Assembly (NCBI RefSeq): GCF_005503355.1
Contig: NZ_SCMK01000030.1
Span: 1 to 53,999, forward strand
Length of the DNA: 53,999 nucleotides
Source of the DNA: Sphingomonas sp. 1F27F7B
GTDB taxonomy: Bacteria > Pseudomonadota > Alphaproteobacteria > Sphingomonadales > Sphingomonadaceae
Direction: 5' to 3'
Below the pieces are notes generated by a model. It saw nothing but the letters and a program-made list of their open reading frames with translations, did not search any database and had not been told where the DNA came from. This document shows positions 40,652-50,200 of this stretch, piece after piece. Within the stretch, counting starts at the first letter, position 1; each line of letters starts with the position of its first letter. The position numbers and the translations under genes were made by a program.

Positions 40652-41755
40652 ATGGGGCTGAGGGATATGACGGGTCTGCTGCACAAGCGCGAAGTACGCG
40701 CGGCCACGCTCTTGGCGCTGGCCTTGTGGTCGGTGGCGCTTGTACTCTGGACGATGCCGGGACTTGCCGCGGGCGATCCGATGTCGCCCGGCCTGATATT
40801 GCTACTTGCCAAGACCTTCTTCGTCGGACTTTTCTTCTCCGGTCTGATCGCGGTGATGTTGCTGCGGGTCGAGCGTTGCGAGATGCGCCCGTCGATCCTC
40901 GCCGTCGCCGCCTTCGCGCTGGCGCTCGCGCTCGCGCATGGCTGGCTCGACGCGATCTTCATCAACGACGCGCGGGCTGCCGTCGGGCTCAAGGTCATTC
41001 CGCTCTGGCGGCAATTCGTCTTCGGCCTGATGCCCTTCGTCCTGGTCTATGGCCTCTATGCCGCCGGACTGGGGCTCGTGTTCGGCAGCATGGTCGCGCA
41101 GGAGCGCGAGCGTCAGCTCGCCGCGGCGCAGAGCGCGGCGCAGCAGGCCCAGCTCGCCGCACTGCGCTTCCAGCTCAATCCGCATTTCCTGTTCAACACC
41201 CTGAACGCCGTCTCGTCGCTCATCGTCACCCGACGCAACGACGAGGCCGAAGGGATGATCGGCAAGCTTTCCGACTTCCTGCGCGCCAGCCTGGAGGCCG
41301 ATCCGGAACGCGAAGTCACGCTCGACGAGGAGTTCGCCACGCTCCAGGCCTATCTCGACATCGAGGCGGTGCGTTTCCGCGACCGGCTCGACGCCGAGTT
41401 CGTCTGCCCCGTCGAGCTGCTGGATGCGCTCGTGCCCAGCTTCATCCTCCAGCCGCTGATCGAGAATGCCGTGAAATATGCCGTGGCGCCGTCGCGCCGC
41501 CCGGTCCGGATCGTGGTGCGCGCCACTGCATCGGACGAAGATACGCTGCGCCTGTGCGTCGAGGATGACGGGGGGCAGGCGTTTGGCGGCGCGCCCAGGA
41601 GCGGCACCGGGCTGGGGCTCGCCAATGTGCGACGCCGGCTCGAGGCCTTTTACGGCATCGAGGGAGGATTGGTCGCCACGGCGCGTGAGCGCGGCTTCGT
41701 CGCGTTGATGATGCTGCCGCTCCACCGGGCGCATAGAGCGGAGGCTGCGGAATGA
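40652..41755 (+). CDS. LytS/AlgZ-type sensor histidine kinase
   Basis: Membrane kinase of 367 residues: four hydrophobic segments (~18-35, 50-72, 82-97, 120-146), a coiled linker (ERERQLAAAQSAAQQAQLAA), the His_kinase motif LNPHFLFNTLN with phospho-acceptor His178, and an ATP-binding domain (LQPLIENAVKYA, then GTGLGLANVRRRL). There is no large sensing domain, so the membrane helices probably detect the signal. Its stop overlaps the regulator start as ATGA, a typical pair. An alternative start 15 bases downstream is possible. Signal and target genes unknown. Confidence 0.92.
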   Translation: MGLRDMTGLLHKREVRAATLLALALWSVALVLWTMPGLAAGDPMSPGLILLLAKTFFVGLFFSGLIAVMLLRVERCEMRPSILAVAAFALALALAHGWLDAIFINDARAAVGLKVIPLWRQFVFGLMPFVLVYGLYAAGLGLVFGSMVAQERERQLAAAQSAAQQAQLAALRFQLNPHFLFNTLNAVSSLIVTRRNDEAEGMIGKLSDFLRASLEADPEREVTLDEEFATLQAYLDIEAVRFRDRLDAEFVCPVELLDALVPSFILQPLIENAVKYAVAPSRRPVRIVVRATASDEDTLRLCVEDDGGQAFGGAPRSGTGLGLANVRRRLEAFYGIEGGLVATARERGFVALMMLPLHRAHRAEAAE

Positions 41756-42543
41756 TGCGGGTGCTGTTGGTCGACGACGAGCCTTTGGCGCTGGACCGGC
41801 TGAAAGTGGGTTTCGACGCGATCGAGGACGTCGAAGTGGCGGGCACCGCGAGCGACGGCGTCGAGGCGGTGGAGAAGATCCGTGCGCTTGAGCCGGATCT
41901 GATCATCCTCGACATCCAGATGCCCGGCCGCAGCGGGATGGAGATCGCCCGCGCGCTGCGCCCCGAAGGGCGCCGGCCCGAGATCATCTTCGTCACGGCG
42001 TTCGACCGCTTCGCCACGGATGCCTTCGAAGTGGAGGCGGCGGACTATCTGCTGAAGCCCGTCGCGTTCGATCGCCTGCGGCTCGGCGTCGAGCGTGCCC
42101 GGCGCCGGCGGGCGCTGCGCGACGCCGAGGGCCGGGTGGCCGAACTCGGCGCGACGCTGGCGGCGCTGCGCGGCGATGGACGCGCCCTGTCGGCTCCGGT
42201 GGTGGAATCGCTCTATGACCAGGGCATCTGGGTGCCGGGGCGCCAGGGCGCCGTGCTCGTGCCGATCTCGATGATCGACTGGATCGAGGCCGCGCGCGAC
42301 TATGTGCTGCTCAACACGCCGCTCAAGAGTCATATCCTGCGTGCCCGCATGAACGATATTGAGCAGCGGCTCGATCCTGCGGTGATGCTCCGCATCCACC
42401 GTTCGCACATCGTGCGGATCGGCGCGGTGGTGGGGGTCGAGCGGCCGGGCAAGGGCGCGCTGCGAGTCGTGCTGTCCGACGGCGCGGTGCTGCAGGTGGG
42501 CCCCAATTACCAGGCCACCGTCGAGGCCGTGCTCAAGCTCTAG
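41752..42543 (+). CDS. LytTR-family response regulator
   Basis: A 263-residue regulator. The receiver domain (1-120) has acidic pocket VDDE and phospho-acceptor Asp54 in LIILDIQMPG; a LytTR DNA-binding domain covers ~155-262 (IDWIEAARDYVLLNTPLKSH, then LRIHRSHIVRIGAVVGVER). Phosphorylated by the kinase encoded immediately upstream. LytTR proteins bind pairs of direct repeats; none is obvious in the 400 bases downstream. The gene order kinase then regulator with ATGA overlap is standard. Confidence 0.93.
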   Translation: MMRVLLVDDEPLALDRLKVGFDAIEDVEVAGTASDGVEAVEKIRALEPDLIILDIQMPGRSGMEIARALRPEGRRPEIIFVTAFDRFATDAFEVEAADYLLKPVAFDRLRLGVERARRRRALRDAEGRVAELGATLAALRGDGRALSAPVVESLYDQGIWVPGRQGAVLVPISMIDWIEAARDYVLLNTPLKSHILRARMNDIEQRLDPAVMLRIHRSHIVRIGAVVGVERPGKGALRVVLSDGAVLQVGPNYQATVEAVLKL

Positions 42544-42945
42544 GCTGAGAACCCAAACAAGTATCTGATTTTCCATCGTCATCCCGGCTTGAGGGCGGGG
42601 AGGGCGATCCTGGCTCCCGAGGGGATCCAGGCCGCTCCCGATCGTCGCCGGCGGCTTGCAATGCGGGTTCGCCTGCTCGGCTCGCGCAGCCGGGGCCATG
42701 GTCCGGCCGCGCCTTGACGCTGTTGGAGAGACAGGACCGCGCCCGCGCAAGGATATTGCGAGATGCGGCGCATTTCCGGGAAGAGCGCGAAGCCACGCAG
42801 CCCCGAAGATTTCCGGTCGCGCAACCTTCGTGCCTCTCGGCGTCTGGTCCCGGCGGCGATGCAGGAGCAGGCCCTCGGTCGCGGAAGCGGCGGTCCCCAT
42901 CGCGAAGGATGTCGAGGCCGGCGCGCGCGGCGCTACCGACAGCGG
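42544..42945. other. Gene-free stretch with a REP-like start
   Basis: This 402-base stretch has no convincing gene. It begins with CGTCATCCCGGCTTGAGGGC and a small inverted repeat CCTGG/CCAGG (42608-42630 region), similar in style to short palindromic intergenic repeats common in alphaproteobacteria. The rest is open in several frames, but the predicted peptides are Arg-rich and unlike proteins. It may be a dispersed intergenic repeat; no second copy lies in this window. Confidence 0.35.
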
Positions 42946-43794
42946 ATGAAGCGGGACGAAACTGTCGTGGAGCCGAACGTGCCGAAGCCAAAGATCCGGG
43001 GGATTGCCGTCATCGCATTGCTTGCCTTGGCCAATGCACCGGCAAGCGACGATCTCGACACGCTCGTGGCCGCCGAGCGGCGCTTCGCCGCCGATGCCGC
43101 GACGCTGGGAATCACTGCGGCCTTTCGCGCGCATGTCTCGCCCGACGGATTGCTGATCTCGCCCACGCCGCGCCCGGCGCCGCCCGCGCTCGCCACGCAG
43201 ACCGATACGCCGGGGGCACGGCTGGAATGGCAGCCCGAGGCGGCCGGCGTCGCCCTGTCCGGGGACCTGGGCTTCACCACCGGCCCCTATGTCATGCGGC
43301 ATGGCGACCGGGTGTCGCATGGCCAGTTCTTCACCATCTGGCAGCGCAAGGGCACCGGCGACTGGCGCTGGCTGATCGATTCGGGCACCCCGCCTTTCGC
43401 CACGGGCGATGTCGCGATGCCGCTGCGCGTGGCGCGCCTCGGCGGCCCCGGCGCGACTGCGCAGGTGGAGGATCTCGCTGCGGTCGAGCGGCGGCTGGAT
43501 GCCGATGTCTCGGCGCTGGGCGGGTTCCTCGCCGCCGATGGGCGCGTGCTGCGCGCAGGCGCTCCGCCGGCGATCGGGGAAGCGGGCGCCGCGCTGGCTG
43601 CACGCGGGCCGAAGGGAGCCGGCAAGCGCCTGGGCGGCGGTCGGTCCTCGGCGGGCGATCTTGCTTACAGCTATGGCCGGGTCGAGGGCGGTGACGGCCT
43701 GCTCATCGGCCATTATGTTCGCGTCTGGCAGCGCGCGGCGGCGGGGTGGCGGCTGCTCGTCGATCAACTCGCGCCGGCACCGCGCCGATCCTGA
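42946..43794 (+). CDS. Exported DUF4440/SnoaL-like hypothetical protein
   Basis: A 282-residue protein with a hydrophobic segment near the start (IRGIAVIALLALANAPAS) and two similar halves: residues ~33-150 (AAERRFAADAATLGITAAFR, ending FFTIWQRKGTGDWRWLIDSG) and ~160-280 (AVERRLDADVSALGG, ending HYVRVWQRAAAGWRLLVDQL). The half ending in W-Q-R-x-x-x-G-W-R-x-L-x-D is typical of NTF2/DUF4440 folds, so this appears to be a tandem duplication of that fold. ATG 42946 was chosen because protein-like text begins there. It is convergent with the rhodanese gene with 4 bases between stops. Function unknown. Confidence 0.75.
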   Translation: MKRDETVVEPNVPKPKIRGIAVIALLALANAPASDDLDTLVAAERRFAADAATLGITAAFRAHVSPDGLLISPTPRPAPPALATQTDTPGARLEWQPEAAGVALSGDLGFTTGPYVMRHGDRVSHGQFFTIWQRKGTGDWRWLIDSGTPPFATGDVAMPLRVARLGGPGATAQVEDLAAVERRLDADVSALGGFLAADGRVLRAGAPPAIGEAGAALAARGPKGAGKRLGGGRSSAGDLAYSYGRVEGGDGLLIGHYVRVWQRAAAGWRLLVDQLAPAPRRS

Positions 43795-43798
43795 CGCG

Positions 43799-44296
43799 TC
43801 AGGCGGGCGAAGCGATCCAGCCGACCTTCGGATCGTCGAAATTCACCACGTCGCCGAGCTCCCAGACATTCTCATAGCCATAGCCGACCAGGTTGATGAA
43901 GGTCTGGATGTTGAGGGCGAGCGGCGCGGCCTTGAGCGGCACCGGCGCGCGGTGGTTCGAGAAATTGTTGTTGCAGTAGATGAGGATCGGGCGGTTCCGG
44001 TTCGGCCCGATCGCCGCGGCGAGCGATTCCGCGGTGAAATCGGTGAGCGGCAGGTTGACCGCGCCGGCAATATGGCCGCGCGCAAAGGCATCCTTCGAGC
44101 GCGCGTCGAGCAGCAGCGCGCCCTTCTCTCCCGCCATCGCCTGGAAGCGCGCGAAGGGGAGGAGGCGCCCGGCCCGCAGCGCGCGCACGTCACGCGTCAG
44201 GGTGGCGAAAGCGGCATAGTCGATCTGCGGATTGGCGGGCGGGTCCTGCGGCGCGGCCAGGGCGAGCGCGAGGGCGGTGAGCAGCAGCACGGGCAT
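43799..44296 (-). CDS. Rhodanese-like domain protein, exported
   Basis: A 165-residue protein with a short signal (MPVLLLTALALALAAP) and one rhodanese domain: LLLDARSKDAFARGHIAGAVNLPLTDFT is the substrate-domain pattern, and the catalytic Cys is in ILIYCNNNFSNHRAP. The active-site loop CNNNFSNH is unlike the CxxGxR loop of sulfurtransferases, so thiosulfate may not be the substrate. A TTG at 44323 could extend the N-terminus by nine residues; neither start has a well-spaced ribosome site. The end has GYGYENVWELGDVVNFDDPK, normal for the fold. Probably periplasmic. Confidence 0.82.
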   Translation of the reverse strand: MPVLLLTALALALAAPQDPPANPQIDYAAFATLTRDVRALRAGRLLPFARFQAMAGEKGALLLDARSKDAFARGHIAGAVNLPLTDFTAESLAAAIGPNRNRPILIYCNNNFSNHRAPVPLKAAPLALNIQTFINLVGYGYENVWELGDVVNFDDPKVGWIASPA

Positions 44297-44418
44297 TCTC
44301 CACGCGGGTTGGATGCGCGACAATTCACCGGCGCGGCTGGACCTGTGCTGAACGAAACAAAGTTGCGCACGCGTCGCGCGGCGCTACACCACTCTCCCAA
44401 AGAGATAGGGGAGTATCG

Positions 44419-45840
44419 ATGGTCAGCCTGTTCCGGTTGAAGCAGATCGTCGCGGAGGAAGACCGCGCGCCCGAGCATCGGCTCGCGCGCACGCTGTCCT
44501 GGCCGCATCTCGTCGCGCTCGGCGTGGGGGCGATCGTGGGGACCGGCATCCTCACCCTGATCGGCGTCGGCGCGGATCGTGCCGGGCCGGCGGTGATCCT
44601 CTCCTTCGTCGTCGCGGGGGCGATCTGCGCCTGCGCCGCGCTCGCTTATGCCGAGATGGCGACGATGATCCCCGCCTCGGGCAGCGCCTATACCTATAGC
44701 TATGCGTCGCTCGGCGAGATCGTCGCCTGGGTGGTCGGCTGGAGCCTGCTCGCCGAATATACGCTGGTGGTGGCCACCGTGGCGGTCGGCTGGTCGGGCT
44801 ATACGCATGGTTTCCTTGAGGGGATCGGCGTGCATCTGCCCGCCGCCTTGTCGCATGGGCCGAGGATGGCGGGCTGGCAGGTGGTCGAATGGGGCGTGAA
44901 CGTGCCGGCGCTGTTCATCGTCGCGGTCGTCGCCGGGCTGCTCTGCGTCGGCACGCGCGAGAGCGCCACGATCAATGCCATCCTCGTGGTGGTGAAGCTG
45001 ATCGCGCTCGCCGTGTTCGTCGCCGTCGCCTTGCCCTATTTCAACGCCGCCAATCTGGAGCCGTTCAGCCCGTTCGGCTTCACCAAGCATATGGGCCCCG
45101 ACGGCGTGGAACGCGGCGTGATGGCCGCCGCCGCGATCATCTTCTTCGCGTTCTACGGCTTCGATGCGATCTCCACCGCCGCCGAGGAAGCCAAGAACCC
45201 GGGGCGCGACCTTGCCATCGGCATCGTCGGCTCGATGGTGGTCTGCGTCGCGATCTACATGGTCGTCGCCGTCGCCGCGGTGGGCGCGCTCAGCTATACG
45301 CGCTTCACCAACAGTCCCGAGCCGCTGGCGCTGATCCTGCGCGAAGTCGGCCAGCCGGGCGTCGCGACGTTCCTGGCGGCCAGCGCGGTGATCGCGCTGC
45401 CCACGGTGATCCTCGGCTTCCTCTATGGCCAGAGCCGCATCTTCTTCGTGATGGCGCGCGATCGGATGTTGCCCGAGAGCCTGGCCAAGGTCTCGAAGCG
45501 CGGCACGCCGGTGCGCATCACGGTCTTCACCGCCTGTGTGGTGAGCTTCTTCGCTGCCTTCTTCCCGATCGACGAGATCGCCGCGCTCGCCAATGCCGGT
45601 ACGCTGACTGCCTTTGCCGCAGTGGGGCTCTGCCTGCTGGTGATGCGCCGTCGCAGGCCGGATGCCGTGCGCCCGTTCCGCACGCCGGCGGCCTGGGTCG
45701 TCGGGCTCGGTGCGATCTTCGGCTGCCTCTATCTCTTCTTCAGCCTGCCGCATCAGACGCAGATCGCGTTCGGCATCTGGAACCTCTTGGGTTTGGTCGT
45801 CTACTTCGCCTATGCACGCCGCAACGCAGCAAAGGGGTAG
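44419..45840 (+). CDS. APC-family amino-acid permease
   Basis: Inner-membrane transporter of 473 residues with about twelve to fourteen hydrophobic segments. Typical cationic-amino-acid-transporter text: LVALGVGAIVGTGILTLIG (helix 1, with the unwound GxG), AYAEMATMIPASGSAYTYSY, FFAFYGFDAISTAAEEAKNP and a C-terminal half with VILGFLYGQSRIFFVMARDR. AGGGGAG precedes the ATG. The MTA phosphorylase gene starts 3 bases after its stop, so both are on one transcript, suggesting a link to methionine or polyamine metabolism. Exact substrate unknown. Confidence 0.92.
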   Translation: MVSLFRLKQIVAEEDRAPEHRLARTLSWPHLVALGVGAIVGTGILTLIGVGADRAGPAVILSFVVAGAICACAALAYAEMATMIPASGSAYTYSYASLGEIVAWVVGWSLLAEYTLVVATVAVGWSGYTHGFLEGIGVHLPAALSHGPRMAGWQVVEWGVNVPALFIVAVVAGLLCVGTRESATINAILVVVKLIALAVFVAVALPYFNAANLEPFSPFGFTKHMGPDGVERGVMAAAAIIFFAFYGFDAISTAAEEAKNPGRDLAIGIVGSMVVCVAIYMVVAVAAVGALSYTRFTNSPEPLALILREVGQPGVATFLAASAVIALPTVILGFLYGQSRIFFVMARDRMLPESLAKVSKRGTPVRITVFTACVVSFFAAFFPIDEIAALANAGTLTAFAAVGLCLLVMRRRRPDAVRPFRTPAAWVVGLGAIFGCLYLFFSLPHQTQIAFGIWNLLGLVVYFAYARRNAAKG

Positions 45841-45843
45841 GCG

Positions 45844-46713
45844 ATGGGCGGCTGGACGATCGGGATCATCGGTGGATCGGGTCTCTACGATGTCGAAGGC
45901 ATCGAAGGGGGCGAGTGGATTTCGAGCGAGAGCCCCTGGGGCAAGCCTTCCGACGATTGCTTCGTCGGCCATGTCGGGCATGTCCGCGTGGTGTTCCTGC
46001 CGCGCCATGGCCGCGGGCACCGCGTCTCTCCTTCCGACCTGAACGTCCGCGCCAATATCGACGTACTGAAGCGCCTGGGCGTGACCGACGTGCTCGCCAT
46101 CTCGTCGGTCGGCTCGCTGGCCGAGGAGCGGGCGCCCGGCACCTTCACCATTGCCGACCAATTCATCGACCGGACCAAGGGGCGGCCCTCGAGCTTCTTC
46201 GGCGAAGGCATGGTCGCGCACGTCTCGATGGCCGATCCGGTCTGCCCGCGCCTTTCCGCGCTGGCAGCCGATGCGGCCAGGGCGGCAGGCGCGGTCACCC
46301 ATGCCGGCGGCACCTATCTGGCGATGGAGGGACCGCAATTCTCGACTCGCGCCGAGAGCCATCTCTATCGCAGCTGGGGCTGCCATATCATCGGCATGAC
46401 CGGCATGCCCGAGGCCAAGCTCTGCCGTGAGGCCGAGCTGCCCTATGCGCTGGTCGGCATGGTCACCGACTATGATTGCTGGCGCGAGGGCGAGGAGGCG
46501 GTCGACGTCGCCACCGTGATCGCCCAGCTCGGCACCAATGCCGACAAGGCGCGCAAGCTGGTGATGCACCTGCTCCGGAACTTGCCCGAGGAGCGGCCGG
46601 CTTCGCCGATCGATACCTGTCTGGACTATGCGCTGATCACCGCGGCGAATGCGCGCGATCCGCATTTGCTGCGCAAGCTTGACGCTGTCGCCGGACGCGC
46701 CCTCTCCAACTAA
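45844..46713 (+). CDS. mtnP: S-methyl-5'-thioadenosine phosphorylase
   Basis: Cleaves methylthioadenosine, the by-product of polyamine synthesis, to adenine and methylthioribose-1-phosphate in the cytoplasm. The 289-residue protein has the family motifs: IGIIGGSGLYDVEGIE (phosphate loop), FLPRHGRGHRVSPSDLNVRANI, AISSVGSLAEERAPGTF, EGPQFSTRAES and GMTGMPEAKLCREAEL, with TDYDCW near the active site. The HRVSPSDLN form is the MTAP rather than purine-nucleoside-phosphorylase type. It lies between a permease gene (3-base gap) and an FKBP gene (11-base gap), all same strand. Confidence 0.93.
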   Translation: MGGWTIGIIGGSGLYDVEGIEGGEWISSESPWGKPSDDCFVGHVGHVRVVFLPRHGRGHRVSPSDLNVRANIDVLKRLGVTDVLAISSVGSLAEERAPGTFTIADQFIDRTKGRPSSFFGEGMVAHVSMADPVCPRLSALAADAARAAGAVTHAGGTYLAMEGPQFSTRAESHLYRSWGCHIIGMTGMPEAKLCREAELPYALVGMVTDYDCWREGEEAVDVATVIAQLGTNADKARKLVMHLLRNLPEERPASPIDTCLDYALITAANARDPHLLRKLDAVAGRALSN

Positions 46714-46724
46714 GGATCATCGCA

Positions 46725-47192
46725 ATGTCGCTTCTCGCCGCTCTCGCCCTGCTCGCCGCGCAGGATGCCCCCGCGCCTGATCGTTCGCAGGACATGGCCT
46801 GGCAAAGCCAGCAGATGCTGGCGCTGGCCAAGCTCAACGGCGCGGACGGCTGGCACAGCACCGCGGAAGGCTTGCGCTGGCGCCGGATCAAGGGCGACGG
46901 CAAGGGCCGGCACCCGACGGTGGCCGACACGGTGACGCTCCATTATGCCGGCACCTTCATCGACGGAACCCAGTTCGACAGCTCCTATGACCGCGGCGAG
47001 CCGGCGACCTTCCCGCTCGGCATGCTGATCAAGGGCTGGCAGGTCGCCGTGCCGCTGATGGGCGTGGGCGACACGTTCGAAGTCGCGATCCCCGCCGACC
47101 TTGGCTATGGCTTCAAGGGCAAGGGGCCGATCCCTGGCGGCGCCACGCTGCTGTTCAAGATCGAGTTGCTCGGCATTCCCGCCGCCGGCTGA
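46725..47192 (+). CDS. FKBP-type peptidyl-prolyl cis-trans isomerase
   Basis: Folding catalyst of 155 residues. A short hydrophobic N-terminus (MSLLAALALLAAQDAP) looks like an export signal, and the FKBP domain covers ~55-152: DTVTLHYAGTFIDGTQFDSS, PATFPLGMLIKGWQVAVPLM, then IPADLGYGFKGKG and the closing LLFKIELLGI. The active-site aromatic residues Y, F, W and the D of FDSSYDRG are present. It is third in a row after the permease and MTA phosphorylase genes and is followed by a bidirectional terminator. Confidence 0.93.
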   Translation: MSLLAALALLAAQDAPAPDRSQDMAWQSQQMLALAKLNGADGWHSTAEGLRWRRIKGDGKGRHPTVADTVTLHYAGTFIDGTQFDSSYDRGEPATFPLGMLIKGWQVAVPLMGVGDTFEVAIPADLGYGFKGKGPIPGGATLLFKIELLGIPAAG

Positions 47193-47243
47193 GCCGAAGG
47201 CATTTTCCCGGGCGGCTCGCCCGCCTGGGCGAGGCACAAAAAA

Positions 47244-47269
47244 GGGGCGGTACCCGAAGGTACCGCCCC
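47244..47269. terminator. Bidirectional rho-independent terminator
   Basis: GGGGCGGTACC and GGTACCGCCCC form a perfect 11-base-pair stem with a CGAA loop, flanked by an A-run (47238-47243) and a T-run (47273-47277). It serves the FKBP gene on the plus strand and the convergent TonB-receptor gene on the minus strand. Confidence 0.93.
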
Positions 47270-47290
47270 AAATTTTTGCCGTGGCCGCGG

Positions 47291-50200
47291 TTAGAACTTG
47301 AAGTTCGCGCCGGCCCGGAACGTCCGGCCGATCAGGCCGGCCGAGTGCCACGAGGTCAGCGTGTTCACCTGGCTCGGATAGGCGGTGTTCGCGAACAGCG
47401 GCGCGCGCGCGTTCGTGACGTTGCCGACCAGGCCGAAGAAGCTGAACTGGTCGTTGACCTTCACCGTCAGATTCACGTCCGTGTAGACGAAGCTCTTGAT
47501 GTGGCAGAAGTCGGCATTGCCGGTGGTCGGCTTGTAGATGGCGGCCGTGGCGCACGACGTGTCACCATTGACCGAGCTCGCCTGGTCAGCCGCAACACCC
47601 TTCATGGAGCCGACGAAATAGGTCGTCGTGCTGAGCGAGAACTGGTTGAACGTGAACGTGTTCTGCCAGTTGCCGCGCCAGCGCGGCGTGCCGCCGCCCG
47701 ACGACAGATCCTCCGGACCCACCGTGCCGGCATAACGCTGCACCGGACGGCCCGCTCCCGGGTGGAGATCGTACTTCAGCGTCTCCTGCACATCGACCCG
47801 GCTCTCCCACCGGAAGTTCTCGCTGAACTTGATGCGCGCGTCGGCAGTGAACTCGAGCCCGGCGATGACCATATAGGCCGTGTTCACATAGGGCGCGTTG
47901 ACCACGAGCAGGCGCGGCAGCGCGTTGGGCGCGAAGGGATCTGCCCCGTCGACCACGTTGCACGAATAGCCGGCGCCCACCGCCGCGACCTTGGCGCAGC
48001 CCGCGGCGGCGGCTGCCGCGGCGGAAGCGAAGGTCTGGCCCGCAACCGAGTAATAGGCGTTGATCGCGTCCGACGTCTGCGGGCCGGTGACGATCAGGTT
48101 CGACTTCTTCACGTTGAAATAGTCGGCCGTGAAGCTCAGCCAAGGCGTCGGCTCGAAGATCGTGCCCAGGGTGAAGCTGCGCGACGTCTCCGGCTTGATC
48201 GCGGGATTGCCGACATAGCCGCGGCCCAGGCTGTACGGAGCGATGTAGGTGGGGTTGGACGGGTGCGCGGTGAGGAACGCGCCGGTAGGCGTGTAGCCGA
48301 CGAAGCCGGAATAGGAGCTGCGCGGATCCGATTCCGCGAACGTCGGTGCGCGGAAGCCTTCCGAATAAGTGCCGCGGATCGCGATCTGCTTGATCGGCTG
48401 GAACTTCGCCGTCGCCTTGGGCGAGAAGCGACCGATGCCGGTCGAGTAGTGATCGTAGCGGCCGGACAGGTCGATATCGAGCGAGTCCAGCAGCGGCACG
48501 TCAACTTCGAAATAGCCGGCCCACACCGAGCGGTCGCCATAGGCTTGCGCGGTCGAGAGGCCGGGGATGTCCAGGTTCGGGTTGGCGCTGTTGTTGGTCA
48601 GCTTCTCCTTGCGATACTGGCCGCCGACGGCCATCCGCACATCGCCGCCCGGGAGCGTGAAGAGGCTGCGGCTGAGCGACGCGTCCACGGTCAGCTCGCT
48701 CGAATTCGAACGCGCGTTGATCGGGGGAAGCACCGAATCGCGGACTGCCTGGGTGTTGAGGCTCGGGTTGACGAAATTGTACGAGCCGGTGTTGATCGCC
48801 TTGACCAGCCCGTTGAGATTGGCCCAGCCATATTGGGTGAGGCTCAGGTCGGCGCGCGAATAGCCCGCCTCGACATTCCAGTTCCAGGTGTCGGCGATGG
48901 TGCCGTGCAGGCCGCCGGTCACACGGAACACTTCGTTGACGCGGTTGCTGCCCGAACGGACGTCGCCGAACAGATAGTAGAGGCGCGCGGCGCCATTGGC
49001 CGGATCGTTGGCGTAGGCCGCCGCATAGGGGTTGTTCGGGTTGAGCTGGCGGTCCGCCGCGGTCGCGCAGTTGACGCCCGACGAGCAGATATAGACCGGC
49101 AGCACGATGCCCGGGTTGGTGGTCGAAGTCGACGGCGAGCCGCCGAATGCCTGGGTCTGGCGAATCGCACGCGGCGGCGTGATGATGTTGACCCGGCTAT
49201 GCGCATAGCTGGCCGCGACATAGCCCTCGACATTCTCGGCGAGGCGGAAGCTCAGGCGCCCGACGGCGTCGTAGCGCTCCTGCAGCGGCGTGATCTGCGC
49301 ATATTCCCGAGTGTTGTCGTGCTTGCAGGCCGAGCCGACGCGCTGCGCGGTGTTTTCCGAATAAGTGCCATAGGCGCAATTCGCGAGCGGCGTCAGCGAG
49401 GTGAAGATTGCCGGCGTGGTGGCGTTCGTCACCGAACCCGCGAGCGGATTGTTGAGATCGGTCTGGCGCGTGCGCGTGACGACCGCGTCCGTCGTCGCCG
49501 TGCCCAGCGTGTCGTCGGCGCGGTTGTTGTCGTTGCCGCCGATCGAACGCAGGTCGAGCGTGTTGAAGGGGAAACCACGCGAGTCGGCCGAGATCCGGCC
49601 GCCATATTCATAGTCGCCGCCGATATAGACGTTGAAGCCCTGCGTATCATAGTCGCCATAGCCGACGAGGAGCTTCGCGCGATACTTCGCGCCGTCGCCC
49701 TTCTGGGTGGCGCCGCCTTCGATGCCGGCCTCGATGCCGGTCATCTTCTTGCGGGTGATGATGTTGACCACGCCGCCGATCGCGTCCGCGCCGTACAGCG
49801 ACGATGCGCCGTCCTTGAGGATCTGCACCTGCTGGACATTGACCATCGGGATGCTGTTGAGGTCGACATAGGAGTTGTGGCCGTCGTCGCTCAGCGGGAA
49901 GTTGGTCGAGCGGAGCCCGTCGACCAGCACGAGGGTGGACGACACGCCCAGGTTGCGCAGCGAAACGGCGGCGCCGCCGGCCGAGAAGCCGCTGGTGAAG
50001 CCATTGCCGATCGAGCCCGCGCCGTCGGCGGAGGCCGAACGGATGGCGTCGGTCACGTTGGTGATGCCGGCGCGCTCCAGCGTCTCGGAAGTGATGACCG
50101 TCACCGGCAACGCGGTGTGGGTATCCGATTGGCGGAAGATGGTGCCGGTGACCACGATGTCGCCGTCGTTGGACGGGGCATCCTGCTGGGCGGCGGGGGC

